Assembly (NCBI GenBank): GCA_019312665.1 | Contig: JAFDCZ010000008.1 | Coordinates: 1 to 45,569, forward strand | Length of the DNA stretch: 45,569 bases | Direction: 5' to 3' | DNA from: Deltaproteobacteria bacterium | GTDB taxonomy: Bacteria > Myxococcota_A > UBA9160 > UBA6930 | Part shown: positions 16,835-25,862 of the stretch, piece after piece | How positions within the stretch are numbered: position 1 is the stretch's first letter | How the letters are laid out: each line of letters starts with the position of its first letter | Program-made: the position numbers and the translations under genes | The notes under the pieces: model-generated | Database searches by the model: none | The model's input: the letters and a program-made list of their open reading frames with translations, nothing else | Told to the model about the DNA's origin: nothing

Positions 16835-17706
16835 TCTCGCCCCTCGCTGGCAACGCGTTGCAGGTACGCCCCGTACTCGTTCTTCTTCATCTCACGCCCA
16901 ATCCGCATGAGATCCTCGCTGTCGATCCACCCGTTTCGCCAGGCGATCTCCTCGATGCACGAGACCATGAGCCCCTGTCGCTCCTGAACGGCCTGGATGA
17001 AGTTGCCCGCCTGCATCAGTGATTCATGGGTACCGGTATCGAGCCAGGCGAAACCACGGCCCAGCTTCTCGACCTGGAGTTCGCCGCGTTCGAGGTAGAC
17101 GTTGTTCACGTCGGTGATCTCGAGCTCGCCACGAGGCGAAGGCTCGAGATCGGCTGCGATCGCGGTGACCTGCGAGTCGTAGAAGTAGAGCCCGGTCACG
17201 GCCCAGTTCGTCCGCGGATCTTCGGGTTTTTCTTCGATGTTCAGTGCGCGCCCGCTCGAATCGAACTCCACCACGCCATAGCGTTCCGGGTCGCGCACCT
17301 GGTAGCCGAAAACGGTTCCGCCCGTCGTCCTGGCCGCAGCGCCGCGCAACACCTCGGGGAGGCCGTGGCCGAAGAACACGTTGTCACCTAACGCCAGCGC
17401 GACGGACTCGTTTCCGATCCATTCCCGCGCGATCAGGAAGGCCTGGGCGATCCCTTCGGGTCGAGGCTGGGCCGCGTACGTGAGGGAGATCCCGAGCCGG
17501 GAGCCGTCCCCCAGAGCCCGCTCGAAACCGGGCAGATCTTCCGGTGTGCTGATCAGCATCACGTCCCGGATCCCCGCCAGCATCAGGGTGCTGAGCGGGT
17601 AGTAGACCATCGGCTTGTCATACACGGGAAGCAATTGCTTGCTGACACCGAGCGTGATCGGATACAGCCGCGTGCCTGAGCCACCGGCGAGAACGATTCC
17701 CTTCAT
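16831..17706 (-). CDS. rfbA: Glucose-1-phosphate thymidylyltransferase
   Basis: A 291-residue nucleotidyltransferase with the signature '[16 protein letters not shown]' at the N-terminus, '[28 protein letters not shown]', '[13 protein letters not shown]' (metal-binding Asp) and '[20 protein letters not shown]'. It makes dTDP-glucose from glucose-1-phosphate and dTTP, the first step to dTDP-rhamnose. It starts 9 nt after the topoisomerase VI A stop and overlaps rfbC, so all are likely on one transcript. Confidence 0.96.
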   Translation of the reverse strand: MKGIVLAGGSGTRLYPITLGVSKQLLPVYDKPMVYYPLSTLMLAGIRDVMLISTPEDLPGFERALGDGSRLGISLTYAAQPRPEGIAQAFLIAREWIGNESVALALGDNVFFGHGLPEVLRGAAARTTGGTVFGYQVRDPERYGVVEFDSSGRALNIEEKPEDPRTNWAVTGLYFYDSQVTAIAADLEPSPRGELEITDVNNVYLERGELQVEKLGRGFAWLDTGTHESLMQAGNFIQAVQERQGLMVSCIEEIAWRNGWIDSEDLMRIGREMKKNEYGAYLQRVASEGRD

Positions 17707-17715
17707 GCCACCATC

Positions 17716-18930
17716 CTAAGGCAGGAACTGGCTCGGATTGGCGAGCTTTCGGGGCAGGTATTCCTCGATCACGTAGTTCAGCCCCCATTTGGCCAAGGCC
17801 TGCTGCTCGGCGCGGACGCCCATCTTGAGCAGATCGTTGAGAGCCTTCTGCCAGGGCTTGTGGGCCTGGAAGAAGGGGTCGTTCTTGAGCGCATCCCGCG
17901 CCCGCTTGATATCGACATCGTGTAGCGGGTGGGTCGGCAGGTCGTACTCCCGGATGTCTGCTGGCGTGACCCCGAGGTACCGGGCCTGGGGGACGCAGAA
18001 GAACTGGGAAAGGTGAGCGGCATTTCCAGAGCCCACCTTGAGGGTTCGGTAGATATTGGAGATCCCGTAGGGGTCGCAATCCACGAACGCGTAGACCGGC
18101 AACTTGCATTCATCCGAGAGCTTGCGGATGAAACGCCGGGTCGCCCGGGTCGGTACACCGGCGAGCGAGACCAGGATGCAATTCGAACTCTGCCAGAATT
18201 TGTGGCTCTGGAGCCGCTGGAAGATACCGCCCGTTTCGATTGCCAGGATGAACTTCGCGTCGGTTTCGAAGGAAAGGTGCTCGACGGTCGAGGGGATCGA
18301 GTAGGCGCCCGAGCCAAAGCGTGTGCAATCGATGCGTTCCACCTCGCCGGTCTCGCGATCCGGGTCGAGCACGACCAGATTGCCGGCCACCGCGCCGCCG
18401 TGTTCGTCCGGAACGAAGCGCAGCTGTTCCCGGGAGACCCCCCGAATCGAGAACATTGCCTCGATATCGTCCATGACCGCATCGCTCTCGCTCTGCTCGT
18501 CGAAGCGCGCATCCTCCCAGTTCTTGCTCTGATAGTAGGCGTCCCGCTTCGTGGCGAAGTCATTCGATTCGACCATCTCCTTGGAGAGGCCCATCATACG
18601 CAGCGTCTGGGCGAAGCTCTTCACCGTGTTGACGGTCAGCGTGCGCGTCTTCTTCTGTCGGCCGATCTCGAAGTAGCCCTTCTTCTGGGAGTAGGAGACA
18701 TTCTTCAGCGAGCGGATCGGAAAGTGGAGATCGGGCTTCCCCTGCCGGTTGATGCGTTGGTGAACGCCCTTGGCGGTCTCCTTGATGAGATCGACGGTCA
18801 ACGCGTCGAGCTTCGCATTCCTCTTCCGGACCTCCTGAACCTTCTTCTGGATTTCCGCCTCGGAAGTCTTCTTCGGGGCCGCTTTCTTTCTCGTTGTATT
18901 TTTGCGCGTCGCTTTCTTGCGAGCTGCCAT
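17716..18930 (-). CDS. top6A: DNA topoisomerase VI subunit A (Spo11 family) with basic N-terminal tail
   Basis: A 404-residue archaeal-type Top6A. The N-terminal 22 residues are almost all Lys, Arg, Ala and Thr, followed by the winged-helix CAP domain with the catalytic tyrosine motif KRDAYY (Tyr133 the likely nucleophile) and a Toprim domain with Glu232 (AIETGG) and Asp284/Asp286 (VDCDPYG). All catalytic residues are present. With subunit B it forms a type IIB topoisomerase that relaxes and decatenates DNA by ATP-dependent double-strand passage. Its ATG is 2 nt after the subunit B stop. Topoisomerase VI is standard in archaea and plants but rare in bacteria. Confidence 0.95.
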   Translation of the reverse strand: MAARKKATRKNTTRKKAAPKKTSEAEIQKKVQEVRKRNAKLDALTVDLIKETAKGVHQRINRQGKPDLHFPIRSLKNVSYSQKKGYFEIGRQKKTRTLTVNTVKSFAQTLRMMGLSKEMVESNDFATKRDAYYQSKNWEDARFDEQSESDAVMDDIEAMFSIRGVSREQLRFVPDEHGGAVAGNLVVLDPDRETGEVERIDCTRFGSGAYSIPSTVEHLSFETDAKFILAIETGGIFQRLQSHKFWQSSNCILVSLAGVPTRATRRFIRKLSDECKLPVYAFVDCDPYGISNIYRTLKVGSGNAAHLSQFFCVPQARYLGVTPADIREYDLPTHPLHDVDIKRARDALKNDPFFQAHKPWQKALNDLLKMGVRAEQQALAKWGLNYVIEEYLPRKLANPSQFLP

Positions 18931-18932
18931 GG

Positions 18933-20681
18933 CTAGAGCTTCCTGCTCTTTTCGAGCACATCGGTGAGGTTGTTCACGACCTTGTCACGCTCCTTGTCCG
19001 TGAAGCCCAGGATCTCCTGAAGCCCCACGGCCACCTGCGGGATGTATTTCACGATGTAGGCGCGCTTCTTCTCTTCGTCGGCTTCGCGCCGTTGCTTGCG
19101 GATATGCCGGGCGACCTGCCGACCGCATTCCTGCAACCCCAGTCGGATTTCCTTGAGGATCTCAGGGTAGTGCGCCACCGCTTCCTTGCTCTCGGAGGTG
19201 AACGGCACCCAGACGCTGGCGATATGCACCATCAGGAGCATCGGCCCTACCGGCATTGCGCCCCGGGGCTGCTGCATCTTGTAGGCCTTCCAATCCGTGG
19301 CCGTGATCGCCTTGGTGATCGCGCAGGCGCCCTGCTGGTACTGCAAAGGCACACGGTTCGCGAAGCGGAAGGCCGTCACCGAGTCGTCCCCGGAAAGCTT
19401 GCCGCCGTAGGCGAGCCCGACCTCGATCAGGAACGGATTGCCTCGGTAGACCGTCGGCTTGCGGGTGACGGACGCATAGAAATCCGCCTCCACCTCCTGC
19501 CGGAGTGCGCTCTCGAGCAGTTCTTCGCCGATGGGTGCGATGCAATCGGTCGGCGGCGACATGATCTTGGTCGCCTGGATGCTCTTGTGGACCCGCTCCG
19601 CTTCGTCGCGGGTCACCTCACTCGGACGGCGTTTCCCGGCCACCTTGGCTCGCGTGCAGATCTCGTCTGCGATCCGTCCGGAGACCCGGGAGAAATCGGC
19701 CTGCAGGCAACCGCGCAGGTTGCGGGATTTCGTGTCCCGGAACATCTGCATCAGCACGCCGAGTTCGACACCATACGGATGCGGTTTGATCTCATCCGTC
19801 TCCGGGGGCAGCTCCTCCGTGACACGATCGAAGAGGACGGCACCGTTCGTCTTGCTCGGGTTCGGCGGGAGGAACTCGAGCCGCGCATGGGGATTGGCGA
19901 GCGAGATCTGGCGGATGTACGCCTCGACCGAATGCTGGCCGCCTCGGTAGGCGCCTTCCAGCTCGATCTCGACCCGCGTGCCATGATTGGCCGCCCACTC
20001 GACCTCGATGTCCTTCTTCACGCGCGGTTCGTTTGTCTTGGTATCGATGACCAGCTCGAAGTGGTGTGCGGGTTTCCTGGCGCCCGTACGAGTCGTGATG
20101 ACGATGGGCTTGCCAGTGGTCAGCAGGCCGTACATGCCGGCCGCGCTGATGCCGATGCCCTGTTGGCCGCGGCTCTGGCGAAGCCGATGGAACTTCGAGC
20201 CATACAGCAGGCGCCCGAAGATCTTCGGTACCTGGCTCTTTACGATGCCCGGCCCATTGTCTTCGATGGCGATGCGAAAGCGCGTCTCGTCCTTCTGGTG
20301 GATCTCGACACGAATGTCCGGAACGATGCCCGCTTCCTCGCAGGCATCCAGTGAGTTGTCGACGCCTTCTTTGACCGTGGTGAGCAGCGCCTTCGACGGG
20401 TTGTCGAAACCCAACAGGTGGCGGTTCTTGGCAAAGAACTCGGAGACCGAAATGTCTCGCTGCTTGCCGGCCATCTCCTGGGCCGTCGTGCGGCTGCGCG
20501 GTTTCGCGGCCTTCTTGCGACCCGCTTTCTTGACGGCCGGCTTCGCGGCCTTCTTGCGGCCCGCCTTCTTCACGGCCGGCTTCGCTGCCGTCGCCTTTTT
20601 CTTCGGCGCCTTCCGAGCGGTTCCCTTGGGCGTCTTCCCACCCTTGCCGCCGGTGAACGCGAAGCTCCCCTGCTTGCTCAT
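18933..20681 (-). CDS. top6B: DNA topoisomerase VI subunit B with histone-H1-like N-terminal tail
   Basis: A 582-residue protein. Residues 1-65 form a Lys/Ala/Pro-rich tail with a 13-residue repeat ([13 protein letters not shown], 34-46 and 47-59). The GHKL ATPase follows: the N-box '[15 protein letters not shown]' (Asn109), 'EDNGPGI' (140-146) and '[13 protein letters not shown]' (170-182). The remainder matches the H2TH and transducer domains of archaeal Top6B, including '[20 protein letters not shown]' and a late '[15 protein letters not shown]' segment. It is the ATP-hydrolysing clamp of topoisomerase VI. It has full archaeal length plus the tail, so it is not a reduced topoisomerase VIII type. 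Transfer from archaea is plausible (inference). Confidence 0.95.
   Translation of the reverse strand: MSKQGSFAFTGGKGGKTPKGTARKAPKKKATAAKPAVKKAGRKKAAKPAVKKAGRKKAAKPRSRTTAQEMAGKQRDISVSEFFAKNRHLLGFDNPSKALLTTVKEGVDNSLDACEEAGIVPDIRVEIHQKDETRFRIAIEDNGPGIVKSQVPKIFGRLLYGSKFHRLRQSRGQQGIGISAAGMYGLLTTGKPIVITTRTGARKPAHHFELVIDTKTNEPRVKKDIEVEWAANHGTRVEIELEGAYRGGQHSVEAYIRQISLANPHARLEFLPPNPSKTNGAVLFDRVTEELPPETDEIKPHPYGVELGVLMQMFRDTKSRNLRGCLQADFSRVSGRIADEICTRAKVAGKRRPSEVTRDEAERVHKSIQATKIMSPPTDCIAPIGEELLESALRQEVEADFYASVTRKPTVYRGNPFLIEVGLAYGGKLSGDDSVTAFRFANRVPLQYQQGACAITKAITATDWKAYKMQQPRGAMPVGPMLLMVHIASVWVPFTSESKEAVAHYPEILKEIRLGLQECGRQVARHIRKQRREADEEKKRAYIVKYIPQVAVGLQEILGFTDKERDKVVNNLTDVLEKSRKL
20505..20582 (-). 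repeat. Two tandem 39-bp repeats inside top6B
   Basis: Units 20505-20543 and 20544-20582 are identical at 36 of 39 positions and encode the repeated [13 protein letters not shown] of the basic tail. Near-identical tandem units imply recent duplication and possible length variation between strains. Confidence 0.85.
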
Positions 20682-20750
20682 GCATCACCCCCGAGAGGGA
20701 TCATCGGGATCGGGCCCGATGGGGTCAACAACCCCGGAGGGCGGGCTCGT

Positions 20751-20963
20751 CTAGGCCAGCACCAGGCGCTGCCCGGCGAAGTTGCCCGTCAGGCGGACCC
20801 GGTCTTCCCGAAGCAGCTCGAGGACCACTTCGACGATCTCGCGGTCGTCGTCGGTCAGGTCGCCAAGGGTTTGGACCAGCTCGAGCAGGGTGGTTTCGAC
20901 CGGTCGGCCGCCGGGCTCCTGGTCGAATCCCTGATCTGTGCTGAGTGTGGCTGTGCGGCCCAT
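20751..20963 (-). CDS. Small acidic protein of unknown function upstream of topoisomerase VI
   Basis: A 70-residue protein with GGAGG about 7 nt before ATG 20963, which argues that it is real. The first 22 residues are polar; the rest is predicted helical with many acids ('LLELVQTLGDLTDDDREIVEVVLELL') and ends in a basic/hydrophobic strand (RVRLTGNFAG). No domain was recognised with certainty. It is 69 nt upstream of top6B on the same strand. The gap contains a perfect palindrome ATCGGGCCCGAT at 20709-20720. Whether it works with topoisomerase VI is unknown. Confidence 0.65.
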   Translation of the reverse strand: MGRTATLSTDQGFDQEPGGRPVETTLLELVQTLGDLTDDDREIVEVVLELLREDRVRLTGNFAGQRLVLA

Positions 20964-21202
20964 CTGGACGCCTCCGGTCTCGGGTCCTCGGCTCTTGCCC
21001 AGGAACCAGAGCAGGATGTGTGCCAGCTTTCGCCGGCTCCCGCGCCGTTCCGGGATTTCAGTAAAACTTGTTCATTCTCGGCCAGTTACGCCGCTCTCTG
21101 GGGGTTTCCCTGGGTCTCTTCGACGCGCAAGCAGGTGACGAAATTCGGTCGCTTGTGTACGGGAATTGACACTCTGCCGACCGGCCGTTCAGCTCCGGGG
21201 AG

Positions 21203-21919
21203 CTACAGCAGGAATTCGGCCAGGCGGGCGGTGACGAAGCTGCTGAGCGGGTCCTCCCCCGTGGCGGGCTCGAGGAACGTCACTCCCATTCCCGAGGGGC
21301 GAAGAGAGGCTCCAACGGCGTGGTTGGCGACGACGCATTTGAGCGAAACCGGCCCATCCGGCAGCGGGATCCGCAGCTTGATCTTCTGGCCGATCTCGAG
21401 AGGCGAGGGCGTCTCGAGAAAGGCGCCCCCCTTCGAGAGGGTCGAGCAGACGAGATCCTTGCGCCGGATCCCCCAGGAAGCGCGGCAGAGCAGGTCCGTC
21501 GGCGCCCGCGAGAACCGGCGCTTGGGCTGGTGCTCATGCTCGAAACGAGCCTCGTTGGCCATCCAGCGCAGGGCGCTGTCGTCGAAGGGTGTCCGCAGAA
21601 CCCGGTCGACCCCGGCCTTGCGTAGCTCCGCCAGCCGTTTTTCATCCGCCAGCTCGCCCACGGCGACCAGGCTCGTGATCGACCCGTCCCGGTTGGCGGG
21701 CAGTCGGGGCAGCACCCTGCCGAGAATGGCCAGATCCAGCTCCTCCGGAAGCATCACGGCGCGTACGCCGCCGGCCTCGGCCTGGCGGCAGAACAGCACC
21801 GCCTCGTCCGGGTCCGCAGCATAGAAGACATCGATGCCCATGCGGAGCAGCCGCAGGGCGGCCCTTCCCAGGCCCGTGGAGGCGTCGTCCAGGATCAGCG
21901 TAAAGGGATGATCGTCCAT
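21203..21919 (-). CDS. Receiver-like/PilZ two-domain protein
   Basis: A 238-residue protein. Residues 1-125 resemble a degenerate response-regulator receiver (LILDD at the start, alternating helices and strands, 'LRKAGVDRVLRTPFDDSAL' near its end). Residues 130-238 fit a PilZ domain: Arg-rich 'KRRFSRAP', 'STLSKGGAFLETP' in the D/NxSxxG position, and 'GMGVTFLEP'. PilZ domains bind cyclic di-GMP; the RxxxR and xSxxG motifs are near consensus, so binding is possible but not certain. The usual phospho-acceptor Asp cannot be placed with confidence. It may connect cyclic di-GMP to motility or surface behaviour. Confidence 0.75.
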   Translation of the reverse strand: MDDHPFTLILDDASTGLGRAALRLLRMGIDVFYAADPDEAVLFCRQAEAGGVRAVMLPEELDLAILGRVLPRLPANRDGSITSLVAVGELADEKRLAELRKAGVDRVLRTPFDDSALRWMANEARFEHEHQPKRRFSRAPTDLLCRASWGIRRKDLVCSTLSKGGAFLETPSPLEIGQKIKLRIPLPDGPVSLKCVVANHAVGASLRPSGMGVTFLEPATGEDPLSSFVTARLAEFLL

Positions 21920-22022
21920 CGGGTCCTCCCGCGTGGCTCGGCGATTCCCTGCATCGGGAAGGGGGGACGAAAGCTTGAGGTGGGGCTGTGGAAAGCGGGC
22001 GTGATGCGTCGCGCGGGCTCGA

Positions 22023-23345
22023 TCAAGCGCCGGTCGTGCGCCTCGTTGCGGGGAGATCGAAGCGCCAGAAGACGAGCGCGCCGATGGCGAAGCCGACGGC
22101 CGGGATGCCCGCGAAGAGCTGGCGAAGGGCCAGCACTGTTGATTCGGCCTGGACGGCGTTTGGTTCGAAGCCTATGAGGCCGAGCGCCACCCCGACTCCG
22201 CCCGTCGAGAACGCGATTCCTGCTTTCAATGCGAAGTTCAGCGCGGCGGTGTACGTGCCTTCCTTCCGCTCTCCTGTGCGAACTGCATCCGCGTCGATGA
22301 CATCCGCCAAGACGGCGCTGGACAATGCGCCTCCACAGCCCATGCCTGCGCCGGCGATGGCAAGGGCGACCGCCATCGCAACGATCTGGCCCTCGCCCAC
22401 GAAGAAAGTTGCGCCGAATCCAGCTCCTCCCGCACCCATGGAGACGAGCCAGGTCGCGTGCTTGCCGAAGCGGCGCGCCGCCATCACCCACACAGGCAGG
22501 CTGATCACCCCGGCCACCACGTACACCCCAGGCAGGACACCCATCAGATCCGGCCGCCCAAGGGAGTACTCGATGACGAAGGGAGCGAGGCCTCCGAGCA
22601 CCCCCACGCCCAGGTTCTCGATGAACCAGACGAGCAGCAGGATCCGTGCGTGCCGCGATCGCATGACGTCGCGCCATGCGGCGCGGAAGCCGGCGCCGCC
22701 CCGGCTGCTGTTTTTCGCGGGTTCGCGCAGGAGGAGCGGGGTCAGTGCGAGGAAGATCACCGCGGCGGCTCCGGTCGCGAGTGCGAGAAGTGCGGTGTCG
22801 TGAGCGGGCGCTGGAAGGCCGCGAGCGAACTGGATCGCGCCGAAGGCCAGCAGCAGCCCGATCGTCCAACTCGCCTGGCGAAGAGCGAACGCTCGAGTGC
22901 GTTGGTGTGGATCGTCACTCAACTCCGCCCCCCAGGAGCCGTGCGGCACCGAGTAGAGAGTGAAGCCGGTGTAGAAGACCAGCAGCGAGACGAAGCAAAA
23001 CGCGGTGACAGCCGCTGGGGGCATTCCGGCCGGCGGGGTCCAGAGCGCTACGAAGCCCAGGAGCATCACCGGGAGCCCGGCAAACATCCATGGGCGTCGT
23101 CGGCCCAGGGGGCTCCTCGTCCGGTCACTCCACGTTCCGACGAGCGGGTCCGATATCGCATCCCAGAGTTTGGCAACCGTCATGGCGACGCCGATCACCG
23201 CCGGAGCGAGCAGGAGCACGTCCGTCGCGAACTTCAGAAAGTAGAATTGGAGGAAGAAGAGCAGGTATCCGAGCCCGAAGGCGGGCCCGCCGTACGCGGT
23301 GAGCCGCGCGATCGAAATCCGAGGCGGATGGAAACTTGACACCAT
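22023..23345 (-). CDS. MFS transporter of the GPH (glycoside-pentoside-hexuronide) type
   Basis: A 440-residue protein with about 12 hydrophobic segments. The hallmark is 'AKLWDAISDPLVGTWSDRTRSPLGRRRPWMF' in the first cytoplasmic loop, diagnostic of the GPH:cation symporter subgroup, and a second-half 'VIDADAVRTGERKEGTYTA' loop of the same type. Members carry sugars or other small polar solutes with H+ or Na+; the substrate is unknown. Its ATG lies inside a perfect 17-bp inverted repeat, and the divergent neighbour is a MarR-type regulator, so repression by that protein is likely. Confidence 0.88.
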   Translation of the reverse strand: MVSSFHPPRISIARLTAYGGPAFGLGYLLFFLQFYFLKFATDVLLLAPAVIGVAMTVAKLWDAISDPLVGTWSDRTRSPLGRRRPWMFAGLPVMLLGFVALWTPPAGMPPAAVTAFCFVSLLVFYTGFTLYSVPHGSWGAELSDDPHQRTRAFALRQASWTIGLLLAFGAIQFARGLPAPAHDTALLALATGAAAVIFLALTPLLLREPAKNSSRGGAGFRAAWRDVMRSRHARILLLVWFIENLGVGVLGGLAPFVIEYSLGRPDLMGVLPGVYVVAGVISLPVWVMAARRFGKHATWLVSMGAGGAGFGATFFVGEGQIVAMAVALAIAGAGMGCGGALSSAVLADVIDADAVRTGERKEGTYTAALNFALKAGIAFSTGGVGVALGLIGFEPNAVQAESTVLALRQLFAGIPAVGFAIGALVFWRFDLPATRRTTGA

Positions 23346-23353
23346 AGGTGTCA
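23337..23353. promoter_or_regulatory. Operator-like repeat 1 overlapping the MFS start codon
   Basis: TGACACCATAGGTGTCA is a perfect 7-3-7 inverted repeat centred at 23345, on the ATG of the MFS gene. Binding here would block its translation start region or early elongation of its transcript. Confidence 0.75.
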
Positions 23354-23363
23354 GTCTGCATTG

Positions 23364-23382
23364 TTGACACCTAGGATGTCAA
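23364..23382. promoter_or_regulatory. Operator-like repeat 2, MFS/marR spacer
   Basis: TTGACACCTAGGATGTCAA shares the TGACA half-site with repeat 1 and is centred 28 bp from it. The TTGACA in each orientation could also serve as a -35 element for either gene. Confidence 0.7.
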
Positions 23383-23460
23383 GTGTGACGGAAGCGCCCG
23401 TACCACTCGGCGAGCCGGGAATGCGGGCCAGGTTCGGCGCCAGCTCGCTGGAGGATCCCA

Positions 23461-23949
23461 ATGGCAGGTCCGGCAGACTCTGAAAAGAAGGTGTCCCGTC
23501 GCGGCCCGTCACCCGCAGGAGACGCGCTGCATGCGCTCCTCTACGAAGTCGCCTTCACACATTTCCGGGTTCAGGCGGTCTTCGCCCAACGAGGCGCCGG
23601 TGCCCTGACGCCCGGGCAGGTCTCCATGCTCCGTTCGCTCGCCCTCGAGGGGCCCCAGACCGTACCCGCGATCGCGAGCGCAAGACCCGTGGCGCGCCAA
23701 CCGGTCCAGCGGATGGCCGTCGATCTCTGTGAGCGAGGGTTGACGACCTTCGAGACCAACCCGAACCACCGGCGCTCCCGGCTTCTCACCCTCACGACCG
23801 AGGGACGCCGTATCTACGCTCGCATCGAGCGTGCTCAGCGCGCCTGGGCGAGTCGGTTGGTCGATGGCGAACTGGGCGAGAGGCGTCTCCGCGATGCCGC
23901 CCGATTGCTCCGCAAGATCAGCGAACGGGTGCGTGCTGACGGAGAGTAG
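23461..23949 (+). CDS. MarR-family transcriptional regulator
   Basis: A 162-residue winged-helix regulator. The domain runs from about residue 22 to 150: 'LLYEVAFTHFRVQAVF' (dimer helix), 'LTPGQVSMLRSLALEGPQTVPAIASARPVARQPVQRMAVDLCERGLTTF' (HTH) and 'NPNHRRSRLLTLTTEGRRI' (the wing, with the usual DxRxK/R-type charge). GGAGG precedes the ATG. It is divergent from the MFS gene across a 115-nt spacer holding two TGACA-type repeats, so autoregulation and control of the transporter are likely. Confidence 0.9.
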   Translation: MAGPADSEKKVSRRGPSPAGDALHALLYEVAFTHFRVQAVFAQRGAGALTPGQVSMLRSLALEGPQTVPAIASARPVARQPVQRMAVDLCERGLTTFETNPNHRRSRLLTLTTEGRRIYARIERAQRAWASRLVDGELGERRLRDAARLLRKISERVRADGE

Positions 23950-24061
23950 GGGAGGCCAGCTTCAAGTCATTGTCCGGGGCCCGCCAGAGAAGCGCCAGCA
24001 ATCGCCTGATCTCCTTCCTTCGCGTCTGATCTCCTGTCCCTTCGTGGAAGGACTCGGATGC

Positions 24062-25585
24062 CTAACGCTCCGCCCGGAATCCCACCGCCTCCGCCATGAC
24101 CGCCGGCCCCACTTTTTCCTCGCCCGCCAGGTCGGCAATCGTTCGTGCGACGCGCATCAGGCGGTGCGCGGCTCGGGCCGAGAGCGCCATGCGATCGACC
24201 GCCCTGGAGAGGATGCGGCTCGCTTCGGGTGTGGCCGCGACGAGTTCGTCGAGTGAAGACATCGGAATGGCGGCGTTGTGATGGGCGTGTTGGCCGAGGC
24301 CGGCTCGTTCGAGGCGGTGCGTCTGTGTCTCCCGAGCTGCGATGACCTGGGCGCGAAGCGCCATTGTGCCTGGACCCGTTGGCGGAAGAGCCAGATCATC
24401 GAAGGGGACCGGCTGCACCGACAGGTGGAGGTCGATGCGGTCGAGCAGCGGGCCGGATACCCGTGCCTCGTAGCGGGCGAGTGATCCCTCGTCGCAGCGG
24501 CAATCCCGCACTCCGGAGCCGTACCATCCACATCGACAAGGATTGGCGGCGGCGATGAGCTGAAAGCAGGCGTCGAGGGTGATTCGTCCAACCGCTCGTG
24601 CGTGCACGACCTGCCCCTCCTCCAGGATCTGCCGCAGGCTCTCGAGGGCGCTGCGATCGAACTCGGGGAGCTCGTCGAGGAAGAGCACGCCGCGGTGAGC
24701 GAGCGTGACTTCACCTGGGCTGAGGCTTGGCCCGCCACCCAACAATCCGGCACGCGTTGCGGAATGGTGTGGTGCGCGGAAGGGCCGTTGATGAAGAGGC
24801 TGGGTATCACTGGAGAGGCCGGCTGCGTCGCGGATGCGCGCCACCTCGAAGCATTCTTCTCCGGTGAGCGGCGGCAAGAGGCCAGGCAGGCAGCGCGCGA
24901 GTAGCGTCTTGCCTGCGCCGGGGGCACCGCGCAGAAGCAAGCCATGGCCACCGGCTGCAGCGATCAACAGGGCGCGCTTGGCTTCCCACTGGCCGCGTAC
25001 CAGGCCCAGGTCGGATGCCGCGGGTGGGCCCGGCGTGAGGAGCTTCGGAGGCCTGGCCAGTTCGAGCGCAGCGCCGGTGGCGAGCTTCTCGATCACTTCA
25101 CCGAGATGGCGGGCCAGTTCCGGCGGTTCTGCCAGCAAGCCGGCTTCGCTGGCATGACTGGCCGGCAGGATGACGCGCGTGCAACCGGCAGCCCGAAGGC
25201 AGGCCGCTTGGGAAAGCGCACCGCGCACCGGCCTCAGTCGACCATCCAGCGCGAGCTCGCCGATCAAGCCAACGCCTTCCAGGGCCGTGGGGGGAAGCGT
25301 TCCACCCGCGGCCAGGATGCCGACGGCGACGGCCAGGTCGAGACCGGCCCCCTGCTTGCGCAATGCTGCCGGTGCAAGGTTGATGGTGATTCGGCGATCC
25401 GGGAACGGAAGGCCGATCGCCTGCACGGCCGCACGTACCCGGGCGGCGCTCTCCCGCATTGCCGCCTCGGGCAGTCCCACGATATCGATGCGCGGCAGCT
25501 GGGAGCTGATGCGCGCCTCGACCTCGACCGGGATCCCTTCGATGCCGAGCAGGGTCGCACCGAGCACCCTCGCATGGCCTGCCAT
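24062..25585 (-). CDS. comM: YifB/ComM-family Mg-chelatase-like AAA+ ATPase
   Basis: A 507-residue protein of normal ComM length. The N-terminal Lon-like/ChlI domain (about 1-170) has 'GLPEAAMRESAARVRAAV'. The AAA+ core contains Walker A GAPGAGKTLLARCLPG, Walker B GVLFLDELPEF, and the internal 'ANPCRCGWYGS' Cys motif. The C-terminal domain includes 'SARAAHRLMRVARTIADLAG'. ComM is a hexameric helicase aiding branch migration in natural transformation in studied species. A direct link to competence here is not shown. It reads toward the marR gene and away from the ompA gene. Confidence 0.93.
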   Translation of the reverse strand: MAGHARVLGATLLGIEGIPVEVEARISSQLPRIDIVGLPEAAMRESAARVRAAVQAIGLPFPDRRITINLAPAALRKQGAGLDLAVAVGILAAGGTLPPTALEGVGLIGELALDGRLRPVRGALSQAACLRAAGCTRVILPASHASEAGLLAEPPELARHLGEVIEKLATGAALELARPPKLLTPGPPAASDLGLVRGQWEAKRALLIAAAGGHGLLLRGAPGAGKTLLARCLPGLLPPLTGEECFEVARIRDAAGLSSDTQPLHQRPFRAPHHSATRAGLLGGGPSLSPGEVTLAHRGVLFLDELPEFDRSALESLRQILEEGQVVHARAVGRITLDACFQLIAAANPCRCGWYGSGVRDCRCDEGSLARYEARVSGPLLDRIDLHLSVQPVPFDDLALPPTGPGTMALRAQVIAARETQTHRLERAGLGQHAHHNAAIPMSSLDELVAATPEASRILSRAVDRMALSARAAHRLMRVARTIADLAGEEKVGPAVMAEAVGFRAER

Positions 25586-25862
25586 GGAAGTCTCCGCGGG
25601 ACCGCGGGGGTGAGCTCGACCGAATCCAAGCAGCGGCAGAAGGCAGGGCCCCCGAAGGAACCCTGCCCTCCCACCTTTGAGAAGCCCCGCCAGGGTTGGG
25701 GCATCCGTATAGGAAGTGGTGAGAAGGCACCAGAAGTGTCAACGCCCCATCAGCTTTCTTTCCGTTCACGAGAGAATTCCCCAAGGGGGCCAATTTTTCC
25801 CTGCGGGGGGCGAATGTCCGCGGTGCGGTGCACATCCTATGTTGGAGCACTCGGAGGACCCC

